Assembly (NCBI RefSeq): GCF_020283565.1
Contig: NC_060061.1
Coordinates: 18,079,362 to 18,143,361, forward strand
Source: Trifolium pratense
Lineage: Eukaryota > Streptophyta > Magnoliopsida > Fabales > Fabaceae
Direction: 5' to 3'
Length of the DNA stretch: 64,000 nt
Under the pieces are notes generated by a model. The model searched no databases. It was not told where the DNA came from and saw only the letters and a program-made list of their open reading frames with translations. Below are positions 1-11,700 of this stretch, piece after piece (the first letter of the stretch is position 1; every line of letters starts with the position of its first letter). The position numbers and the translations under genes are program-made.

Positions 1-1228
1 TTGCGTTGAAGGCTTCAAAAGAATTTTATATCAGTGCTGCATTATCTCGAGTCCTATAACCATGAAACTGCTAAACTCTTTGGCTTTATAATATAATAAT
101 GCACCATTATTACTCTATAAAATTTTGAAATTATGGTTTTATAGTTGTATGTTCTGCATATATATGCAAGGAGGAGAACAGGGAAAAAATAATAAAAAGA
201 AAATCACACTTTTTGTTAAGTCGGTTACCATTTAAAGCGATTTAAGTCAGCTCAAAATCTGACTTAACAACTCAACTTGTTACGTCGCCTGATATTAAAT
301 CGGACGCGAAACCAACTTTATTTTTTTTCCTGCACTAGTGAGCTCCTATACTGGAAACACGGGTAGTGATTCACTCATGGTACAGTAAAGTGTAGCAAAA
401 ATTGTTGCTGATAGTTTGCGTCTAAAATAGAATGAAGAACAGGAGCAACTTGCTGCTGCATGTAACACTTCTCGTAAAATAGTGAATATTTATGTTAATG
501 TAAATACTTGAAAGCCAGCAGCCAAGCACAAACCAAAAGAGGTTGCATTATTAGATGGTCATAAAATTTTAGACACTGAAACCGGAGATCCCAGATCTAA
601 CAAGGAACCGGTGAAGGAGAATGCAAACACTCTAAAAATTAGTAATAGGAATGTGAGAGATGTTCATTTATGCCTATATTCTGAGTTACTGATTTTCTGT
701 TTAAATTAAGTATTAAACTTAACCCCCCCTTAAATTGAGAGTGGAGGGATATAATTTGTTTTAAACGAGCAATTATATATCAATTGTTTTAGGAAACTGG
801 AGTGACTGTTAGTGCATAATCTGTACAAAATCTTGCAGAAGGATAAACTTATCCTATCTATTCTTCCATTTCAACCTTGTTGGTTGAAACTGTGACTTGC
901 TGAGATACTCTTAATTAAGCAGTTGGTAAAAAAAATAAAAATTGTTTTAGGTTCCAGGCTTTTTAAGTTGAGGTACTACTTTCAAAAACACAAAGTTGAG
1001 TTACTTGTGTTTGAGAAGGGAGTAATATTTTTATTAAGTTTATGTGAAATATAATATAATATGATATAATTACTTCTTTCATGCCATTTTTTGTTAATAT
1101 CTCAGAATAGACGTTTCAAAGTTAAACTCTTGCTACACACTATTTTTCCAAACAAGAAAGTCGGCTACACTAGTGAGAAGTGATTATAAAAACATCAAGT
1201 CACTTTAAGGTTTATCAACAAGTGAGAA
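1..1228. other. 5' flank of the CslG-like gene
   Basis: AT-rich spacer with no reading frame I can support. A short stretch around 520-660 reads partly open on the plus strand but is broken by stops and matches no family I recognise. The segment just before 1229 should hold the promoter and 5' UTR of the CslG-like gene, but I see no convincing TATA box at a fixed distance. Confidence 0.4.
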
Positions 1229-4200
1229 ATGGAGGAAAGTCAAGGGACTCTTCCTCTCAGTACCTGCCATGTCCAAATTGGGTTGCTTATCATCAATAGG
1301 TTACACATGCTCCTTCATTCCACAGCTTTAAGCTTCTTGTTCTATTACAGGTTGAGATTTCTTTTTCAAGACCCAGAAACCAGGGGAAGCCATTTGTTAC
1401 CATGGTTCCTTGTTTTTGCTTCAGAAATCATTCTCTCCTTCATTTGGTTTCTTGGCCAAGCTTATCGTTGGCGTCCCGTTTCACGAACTGTCTTCCCAGA
1501 GAGATTGCCAGAGGATGATAAGCTTCCTGGTGTTGATGTGTTCATATGCACTGCAGATCCAATTAAGGAACCCACTTTAGAGGTGATGAATACTGTTTTA
1601 TCATCCATGGCACTGGATTATCCTCAAGAGAAGCTTCATGTTTATCTCTCGGATGATGGGTGTTCTCCCATGACCCTGTATGGTATGAGAAAAGCTTATG
1701 AGTTTGCAAGGTGGTGGCTTCCCTTCTGCAGAAGGTACAAAATAAAGAACAGGTGCCCCAAGGCCTACTTTTCTGCTTTGGAGAATGATGATAGTGACTT
1801 TGCCAGGAGTAGTGTGTACATGGAAGATAAGCAAAAGATCAAGGTTCAATATGATTGTTTTATTTAATTTTCATAGGTTAAAGAACATATAGAAGCATTG
1901 CTTTATGATAAAATCAATAATTTGCAGGGAAAGTATGAGGCTTTCAAAGAAGAGATAGAGACATTCAGAAAAGATGGTGCCTTTTTCAGAGACAGTGTTA
2001 CTGTTGGAGATTACTCATCTGTCATTGAGGTATAATAACACTTTGTTGTCAATATATCATTTTAATTACTTTAAGTTACGCAATACGCAGTGTGAAAATT
2101 TTGATTATGTATCTTACACATTGCACTTCAACCTCAAGTTTGACGAATAACAACTGTGCATGACATCAATAATCTTCTTTGAGTTTCTAGTGTTCTCAAC
2201 AAATTACAATTTTTTGACAACAAATATAATCAATACTCATGTGCAACTATGTGCTAAATTTCCGCCATGTGCACTTATATTAGATACAATTAATCTGAAT
2301 TATGTAGGTGATGAACAAAAATGTCGTTGACGATGTGGACAATGTCAAAATGCCTTTTCTTGTCTATGTTTCTCGAGAGAGAAAGCTTTCTAGTCATCAC
2401 CATTTCAAGGCTGGAGCCCTCAATGTCCTTGTAAGACTATTATTGTAAGACTATTATTTTATATCTTCCAAAATATATATAAAAATAAATTCTTTACAAA
2501 CACAAAAGATGTAATGATTCCATGTATCACATAATAATTTTCATGTATCACATAATAATTTTTCAGCTTCGTGTATCCGCTGTGATGAGCAATTCTCCCT
2601 ACATCTTAGTTCTAGATTGTGACATGTTCTGCAACGATCCAACTTCAGCTCGATATGCCATGTGTTTTCATCTTGATCCAAAGATATCATCCTCCTTAGC
2701 TTTTGTTCAATTTCCTCAGAAATTTCACAACATTAGCAAGAATGACATCTATGACAGTCAGCTGAGATCAATATTTACAGTAAGCACGTCAAAACCGATC
2801 CTTTAAAATACAAATGTAATGGTGGTGAATCTTTGCAGTGCAAAACTTAATCATTTGAACAACTTCAGATACAATGGCAAGGTATGGACGGGCTTAAGGG
2901 ACCTGTGATGTCAGGTACATGCTTTTATATAAAAAGGGTATCACTGTATGGAAATCGCACGAATGAAGGTATTGAACACAAGGTTTCTTGTAAAACACTA
3001 GATTGATTGGTTTTAACAACATTAATATATGAATATAGCCATTGTGTTATGATGTAACATACTTTACTGTTATGACTTATGAGTTTTAAATGTTATAGGA
3101 GGGACTGATATGCAGAAACTTCAAGAATATTTTGGTTCATCTAATGAATTCATCAAATCACTTGCTCAAAACTACACAAGTGGTTTTTTGTCGGGTCGGA
3201 ATACATTGCTTCAAGAACCTCACTTGTTGGCTTCTTGTAGATATGAAATTGGCACAAAATGGGGACAAGATGTAAGTAAACATTAAAACTCAGAGAATAC
3301 ATCAAATTTTATACAGACAAAAAGTAAATGTATAATTTTGATTTGTTTCAGATAGGTTTCTTATATGATAGTGTTGTAGAAGACTTCTTGACCGGATTTA
3401 TCTTGCATTGTAACGGATGGACTTCGGTTTTCTGTGAACCTTCTAGGCCACAGTTTCTTGGTACAGCTACAACAAACTTGAATGCTGTACTTATCCAAGG
3501 CACTAGATGGTACTCTGGTTTGTTTGAAAATGGTATAAGTAAGGTTTGCCCCCTTATATATGGACCTTTAAGGATGCCACTACTCCAAAGTCTATGTTTT
3601 GCAGAGCTCACATATTTTCCTCTTTATTGCTTGCCCCTTTGGTGTTTTGCTACCATCCCTCAGCTATGTCTACTAAATGGAATACCCTTGTACCCTAAGG
3701 TAACAACTATAAAGAGCTCAACTCCACATCATTTTCACTTCAATCTCAGATTGTTAATTATATTCATGTCATACTAAATACTCGCCTCTTTTAACGTTTT
3801 CTTGACAGGTTTCAGATCGATATTTCATTATCTTTTTATTCATCTTTCTATCATCTCTTTCAAAACATTTACTAGAAGTCTTCGTAACTGGTGGAACACT
3901 ACATAAGTGGATCAATGAGCTGAGAATCTGGATGATGAAATCAACTACTTGTGATCTATATGGATGTTTGGATGCATTAATGAAGAAAGTTGGTATAAGA
4001 GAAGCTAGTTTCTTGCCTACTAATAAAGCAGAAGATGATGAACAAACTCTTCTATACCAAATTGATAAATACGATTTCCGAGCATCGAATATTTTTATCG
4101 TTCCGATGATTGCCATCATCACAATCAACATATGCTGCTTGGTAGTTGGAGTCTATAGAGTGATATTTGTGGGTGATTGGGACAAAATGTTGATACAGAT

Positions 4201-4348
4201 TGTCCTTGCAAGTTTTATCATTACGGTCAACTACCCTATCATTGAAGGGCTGGTGATAAGGAAGGACAAGGGACGCATTTCACAGTTGGTAGCTATACAT
4301 GTTATCTTTGTTACTATGACTCTTTTGACATTTTGTAAATTCATATAA
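1229..4348 (+). CDS. Cellulose synthase-like G (CslG/CslM-type) family 2 glycosyltransferase
   Basis: Processive-type GT2 glycosyltransferase of the CslG group, a membrane enzyme of the endomembrane system. Eight exons fit in phase with GT-AG junctions: 1229-1843, 1928-2029, 2308-2430, 2567-2779, 2869-2968, 3099-3271, 3352-3699, 3809-4348, giving 737 aa, the usual family length. All catalytic signatures are present: DD at residues 142-143 (YLSDDG), DxD at 297-299 (LDCDM), the ED acceptor motif at 452-453 (SVVEDFLTGF) and QxxRW at 491-495 (QGTRW). Two hydrophobic N-terminal segments (about 15-41 and 55-75) and several C-terminal ones in exons 7-8 fit the CesA-superfamily topology. No lesions seen. 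In legumes some relatives (CslM/CSyGT) transfer glucuronic acid to triterpenoid sapogenins; the sequence alone does not tell me whether this one acts on cell-wall glycan or saponin. Confidence 0.9.
2521..2563 (+). repeat. 21 bp tandem duplication at a splice acceptor
   Basis: The unit CATGTATCACATAATAATTT (plus one T) occurs twice in a row, directly upstream of the TTTCAG acceptor of CslG exon 4. It lengthens the intron but leaves the acceptor intact. Confidence 0.8.
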
Positions 4349-5721
4349 ATTATAAAATACATAATATGTTCATATGTAAATTCATATAAATAATAAAATG
4401 CATAATAATATGATTCTTAGAATTGAGAATAGTGTAATTGAATTGTGCACTGTTAAATAGGAGTTCCTTTCTCATCTCTTAAAATGGACAATTAAGCATT
4501 TAGGATTATCATTAATATCAATGACACTTTTCCTTGCTGTAGGATTTGTTTCCTGTTTGTATTATTATATATTACTCTCCTTATTACGATATAATTTACT
4601 TTAGCAAATGATACACGAATTAGAATTAACAAAAATTTGTTAATTTTATTGATTGTATAAAAATGATTAATAAGTCCCTTTCACAATTTTTCACAATTTT
4701 ATTATAGTCCTAACAAAAGTTGTTAGGAGTATAATAAGAAGAAAAAAAAAATTAATACTACCTCTATCTTAAGAAGAAAAGTTGTTAGGAGTTTAATAAA
4801 AGATATAAGAAATCCTGAGTTACTATAAAAAAAAAATCATTAAAAGCATAAAAGAATTTTTTTTTTTTTTTAAAAAAAGGAGAAAGAATAAAAATTAAAA
4901 AATATGATAGAAAAAAAGGCATTAACATTTCATTAGTATTATAAAACGATTTATAATTTGAGTAATTCTTTTTAGAAAGTAACTTAAAATCTAAGACAAA
5001 TGTAGTACTTCCTTGACAAGGTAAAACAACATATAAAGTAGAATACCAATGACTTGATTGGAAATGACTTGATTCACATGGAGTTTGTGGCAATGTCCTT
5101 AAAAGAGTCGTTTAAATAGCAATGATGTAGAAGTGACATTGGAAAACTTGGCTGTGCCTAACAAATAATGCTTAAACAATTTTATTTTTTTGACAGAAGT
5201 GATGGTACATTTGAATTAGTTTTCACAAAGTATTACCAAGGGTACTCGTGCTGTGTGAAGCAGGAACTTGCTAACCATGATGCTATGGAATACGCACCTA
5301 CGCAACAGGTTCCAGTTATTCTAACTTCAATGCAGGGAGGCACATACAATAGGTAAAACACATCAAATAAATAGATAAAAGACTGATCTCAGTGAGTAAT
5401 CTCGTCTAATATCGAAACAATGTTAATTGAGTTTTCAATAAAACACTAAATACTACTTACTATACAGATGTATTAAGTACAACTCAAGCAATCGACCAAT
5501 AAAAGCTCGTGCCATCAAAACTTCCTATGGCCTAGAATATGATAATCATTGCTAGCAAACACAATTAATCACAACCAATACAAAAAAACCACACAAACAA
5601 ATAGAAGAAAAATTCATGCGAGATATTTCTAGTTTGTCGTATGTCAGTAACCACGGCATCAATGAGATCTAGACAGAGTGATTACAAGCAGCATGCCGAT
5701 ACAAATCCTTTTCAAAACCAG
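4349..5721. other. Convergent intergenic region, no gene
   Basis: AT-rich spacer between the 3' ends of the CslG-like gene (+) and the GBPL3-like gene (-). It contains A/T homopolymers (about 4740-4880) and a 62-codon open frame at 5168-5356 with no recognisable motif. The 3' UTRs of both genes should lie here. Confidence 0.5.
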
Positions 5722-8700
5722 TTATGACTTCTGAAGAATACATTTCTCGTACAGAGCAACAACATCTTTCTTCGTGGGATTCTTCAACCGAAGCAGCTGA
5801 TCACCATAGTTATGTTTTGTCAGTTCTTGTTTAAGCTTCTGGACGGTAAACCTTTTATAATCCTCTTCATTTGCTTGCTGACTAAGATTGTCCTCTGCCC
5901 CCTCAAAGGTTGAACCACCATCTTCTGGCTGCATGTACTTAGGACTTGTTGTACTCCTAGCTCTTTTAGTTCCCCTTAAAATTCTAGGGCTTGCATCCAT
6001 GTCTTGTACAGAATCAACATCAATGTCATTCTCTACCCTCAATCGCTTACTAACAGAAGTTGTTTTTAGCTTACTGTCCAATGTTTCGTTCAGTCGAAAC
6101 TTAGTCAACTCTTGATGTAGAGAGTCAATTTTGGCTTGTGCAGACTGTAGCTGCAGAGAGAGCGCCTCAGCCCGGTTATTTGCCTGTGTACGTGCTTCAC
6201 GTTCTGTTTCCAAAAGTTGTTCAAGAATCTGAGCATTATTTCTCCTGTGTGTTTTATCTTTATCCAGAAGTGCTCCTAAATCCTTCTCTCTTTGTTGCAC
6301 CTTCTCTTCAAGCTGCGCAACTCGGGTAAGTGCATCCTTCTCTGAATCTGTCGCTCTCTGCAATTCACCTGCCAGATTATCTTTCTCCCTCCCCAGAGTT
6401 TCAATTTTCCTCTCAGCTCTCTCAACCTGTGCCAGCCTTTCCATTGCTAGTCTCTGCATCTCACTCTTCTCCTTCTGAGCCATGCCTGCTTCAGCCCGTG
6501 CTCTATCAGCCATTTCAGTAGCCCTTGCAGATTCTTTTTCAGCAGTTTTACACCTTTGTTGAACCTCCTCAAATCTTTTGAACTCAGATTGGTACCTCTG
6601 CTCAAGATGGCTCTTCTCCTGCTGATATACTAGTGCTTCCCTCTCATATGACTGGGCCTTGGCATTTTCAGTTTTCAACCTGTCATTCAAATCTTTAATT
6701 TCATTCCTCAGTGATGATATTTCTGTATCATAACTCCTTATCTTGGACTCAGCAGCCTGCAAGTACAAGCACAATATATCAATCCTGAAAGAACCGAAAT
6801 AAAAGCACCAAAAAATATGGTAGGATAGAATTAAGCCCATCTGAAGGGTGTGTAAATTGTTGTCTGAACCAATTCCAATTAAAGGACCCATCTTAACTTC
6901 ATATAATTGAACAAATATTTTAGTTAAGTGAATGTGCAATAAGACAAGAAATCATGTGATAGGATTAAGCCCAAATGCAAGAACAATGTACAGTATCTCC
7001 GCTCTGGCCTCCTTCCCCACAAAATACCATAGTAAAAAGAATAGAATACGAAGAAATAGGACAGATGTAAAAGAGAATTTGTCATATGATATGAATAAGT
7101 TAACAGAAATCTTCTTAATGAAAGACCTTCGTAATAGTGCAGAGACAAACACTTCTAAGAAGCCAAAAAAACACACCTTCAACTCTAATTTCAGAGTTGT
7201 TAAACACATTTCAGCATGCTCAATTTTTGCAGTTTTTTCTTTTATTTCTTCATCCTGCAAAGTTAGCAAACAAGTCAGAAACCAAGTTTGCAAGGAATTA
7301 TGGATATTTATATAATAGCAATAAAAATTAAACATATATGCAAAAGAAATGAGCTGGCATCAGGAGGGAGAGCTCACTTTTTCAGCCAAAGTTCCAGAGA
7401 ATTCTTCTCTTAAGACATCTTCCCTCAACTGTGTCTGTTTGTTTGTGCGCTCCTGAACTATTGCTGCCTTCTCTAGAGCAGATTTTGCTTCTCTGACAGC
7501 AACATCATATTTCCGTTTCCACTCCTCAGCCTCCTCTTGAGCAGACTGAGCTTGTTCCCTTGCTGCTGCCAACCTTGCTTCAGCAGCACTACTGCGGGAC
7601 TTGAGGGATGCTATTTCAGAGCTAGCTTGATCTTCCTCAGCTTTCTGCCTTGATAAAACCTGTTCATATTTTCTTTTCCATTCCGCGGATTCATGCTTAG
7701 TAGAGTCCAATGTTTTCAATAAGTTAGAATATCTCTCATCCACTGAGCGGCGATTAGCTTGCAAATCAGTAATGCGATTCATGTACTCATCAGTTAATTT
7801 CTTCTTATCATTGATGGCATCCTCATATCGCTTCATGTACTCAGACTTTTCACCTTCACAGGCTTCCAGCTGCTTCGTCAGTAAGGTCAACTTATCTTCA
7901 TGCAACCGACGTTGCAAAGCAAGAGAACTCTTCTCTGATTCAACTTTATCGATTACCCTCTTGAAAAGGTCAAGCACAGGGCCTTCAAAACTATTGACAG
8001 AAACATGTTTTTCAGAAAGAAAAAAGTTCAAAAAAACCAGCTCCACTCCACCCTCAACCAAAAGAAAACTTGACAGAAATAAATCTCAACAAACCTTTGT
8101 TGTAGGAAGACAGCAAGTTTTTGCCACTTTCCAGGACCTTGAATTGACTTATCATAATCAGATAAAAGAGCATCAAGAACCTGCATCAAAGATAATTTAT
8201 CCAACCTGGTCATCATTTCAAATTTGGCTACCTTGATTTTGCAAAAAAATGCTCATAGAAGGTTTACTGAGAGCACATGCATGCTCTCTTGTTTTCCCAT
8301 TCCAGGTTTCAAACAAGATATTACAATACAACCAACAAAATGAATGAATGCATGACTTAAAAGTTAAATATTCTTTTGTTCTTCACCAAATCAGTAGCAG
8401 TTAACAGATTCACAAATCTCCTTAACCAAAGTCTCGCAATTAAACCAAAGTTAGCAGATTCACAAATCTCCTTAACCATAAAAACACAAAACTGTAAAGA
8501 ATATTGCATGACAAGAAACATTATTAAAAAAATGCTCGTTTCAAAATTATAAAAAAAAAATGCTGTGGTTTTGATGTTGCCATATTTCTTAATCACGTTT
8601 CTAATTTTGGGGGAGATGAGACAAAATATATAGTTTCACAACCTGGTGAAAAATAACGCAGTTATTTATCAATGAACTGGCACACTATTAAGAAAAATAT

Positions 8701-11700
8701 GTGCAGAAGGGGGAACTTCAATAAAAACGGAAGGTCTGTCTTTGATAAATAGAAGCCAAAAAAAAAAAGATATTAAAATACAACAGGTAAAATTGAGATT
8801 TTTAATCAGGCCCCAACAATTACCTTTGCAACATTATCAATCTTAGCATCAGAAGCATTACAAGCATTACAAGCTGCCCTCAGCCTCTTTTCCATAGAAT
8901 GTATGGTGTTTGAACACTTTACATCTGCCTCCATGAATGCATTCCTTTTGTAATCCTGTTGGTCAATATTAATATATTAACAAACATAAGAAAGGAACAA
9001 GTATTTACACCATAAGAAAAATAACGATTCTTCTGGTTGTATACATACAGACATAAACATGATACACACACTGATTATCATTAGGAATTCTCCCATCCCA
9101 TATATACTATAACAGGGTGTAAGCACAAGAGCCAAAATAGGTTTGTTAAAGCCAAAAATTCATCTATCGAATTAATACATTTTTTAAAGCACTGCATGAT
9201 GTTTGCCAGAAATAGTAATAATTAAAAGGTCAATCTAAAGAAACCTGATCATATATCTTACAATCATGGAAATGAGAAATTTTTTTTGCCATTTACATCA
9301 TATCCTCCAAATATGGCAGAAATAGACGGACTAATGATGAATGGTGACATAACTTAATTCACCTCCTATGGCATGTTCCATTTGAAATGTAAAACCATAG
9401 CATCCTTGAATTTACAAAACACCAAACCATAAACCCTTTGAATACAGACAAGCAAAAGCCTCCATTTAAATGCCACAAACTATTTATTTCACATAAAATG
9501 TGCTTGAGTGATTCTCACAACAAGACTAGAGGATCAAATATCTTGATATTTATCTAACAATTATGTGAAAAACCTCTTATGGAGTTTGGGTTAGTCATTG
9601 CAAAGAATTTAAAATACCAAAAAAATGAATTGATGCATTTCAATTAGATTTGTTGCCATTTACAAAATATCTTGTTTGGATAATTATTCGAGAAGTTGGA
9701 TAAATACCCCCACTCTGAGTGATCCGAGAACAGTTATAACTCAGAAGTCCAGTCCACTGATCTTAGTGGTACAAATTATCAGATCAGATCCAAGCAGACT
9801 TGACAGAATCACTGAGTTGGGACTCAGACAAAGTGGCAGGGAATGGCAGGAAATTTGGGTCTGAGGAAAAAGCGCACAACAACATAGTTGATCGAGGCCA
9901 TTATGGAATGGCTACAGAAGCAATGGGATATCAATCTCTCACCCAGCACAACCACTGGCAGGGCACGTTTGCTGTCACTTGTTATCAACAGTGGCAGTGG
10001 TGGCAGAACATTTATTGTCTGTTGGGTCGAAACTGGAGTGTCTGTCTATCATGAGATGGGAGTTTGAAAGGGGATTAAAAGATTTCCTTCTAAGATCGTG
10101 GAATTTCAAATCCCCAATTCCAGGTTTAAAAAGTTACCACTAAAAAATATTTGTTATTTTAAAAAATTATATCCAAACAAGGTATTTTCACCGAAAATGT
10201 GTAAACAAATATGTTGGCTCATTAAAATTTATTATCCAAAAAGACTTGGTTTTTTGCTGTGCTGCTGACTGAAAATGGTCAATATTCAATCAGTATAAGC
10301 AAATGACATCACAGAATGCAGATAAACACATGCTTCAAAATAATTGAAGCGGAAATACTATTGCGTTTAATATGATTACAGAGACACCACAAACCAACCC
10401 CGAAACCCTGTAGTCTAAACAAAAAGAAAAAAATACACTTAGCCAACATGTGTGTGTGTGTGTGCAAACAATAACATGCTTATAACTTTTATGACATGAA
10501 GTTTAATCTTAATCACACTCATGATATTAAATATTAAATACCTCGAAAGCCTTTTTGAGGAATTTCTGAAGTAGACCTTCATATTTCTTCCTAGCTGCAC
10601 CAACTCCTACGGCACTAGCATTAAAAGCAGCCATTGCCTTTTGAACTGCTTGTTCATGAGCTTCCCTCAAAGCAACCTACAACCATTGCAGTAAAAAATA
10701 AGGAAAGAAAAAGAATTACACAATCAAAATTTACTTCATCCAGATAGATTACTCACTTCCTCAGGTGGCTTGGAACGGTCAAAAGAAGCCATATAAACTT
10801 CAGTAGCCGAATCATAAGCCCTACGACACTCTGCTTCTTCAACGCTCTGCAAGCCATTAACAACAAAACCAATATTGAGTAAACTAAAGTCAAGATTGTT
10901 GACTTATCAAATTTTTCGTTCACAAACTCTAGCAAACTCTATTTTAGAAAAAGACCTTGCATGATAATTTGTTTCTTCAATTTGACAACACTTTGTATTA
11001 AATGGCATACCATGGAACAATAGCGGTTTGTTCAAATTCTGCTATGCTATAGTCATTGACAACATGAAAGGAAACTTTGTGGTGGTAAATGAATATTGAA
11101 ATTCATGTGTTAACTATATCAATAGTAAAAGCTTTATCAATCATCTTATTTCCTTGATAGGCTAAATCATTAATGAACTGAGCAAGTTCAACTAATACAT
11201 GTAGAATATAGCATACATTTATTGCCAGATGGTCAAATTATAACATTCATTTAATGTAACTCTTGTACTTGTAAAGAACTCTCAAATCTCAGCATGTTCA
11301 ATCTCGCAGAAATAAGAATTCAAATTTAGCTTTAAAACTAACCTGCCAAGATGAAGAAATTGTAGGCACGGCACCATGGTTGAGTGCATCAAGATAAGAT
11401 TCAGTGATACCAATCAATACAGGACCTGTCATCATAGTTGCCCCAACTTGTTTTGGCTTTGTTCTCTCCAAAACGAAAGTTATCAAAGCATTAAGCTCTC
11501 TTTGAAATTCAGGTCTTAGTTTGTCCAACTGCATATTTATGGCAAAAAATTAAACATAAAAGTGACACGAAATGTCTGGAAAAGAATGTGGCAGATGAAA
11601 AGTTACTCACTGATATCTGGTCCAGTCGCTGTAGATCATTTTCATTGTTCAAAGGTCGTACTAAAGTGAAGCATTCCCTGTCTGGGAATAAAGCACGAAT

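Noticed and set aside
5168..5356. 62-codon plus-strand frame between the CslG and GBPL3 genes
   Set aside because: No motif, no neighbouring exon structure, AT-rich context; cannot be supported as a gene.
5888..8236. Several plus-strand frames opposite the GBPL3 coiled-coil exons
   Set aside because: Antisense shadows of a strongly supported coding region.
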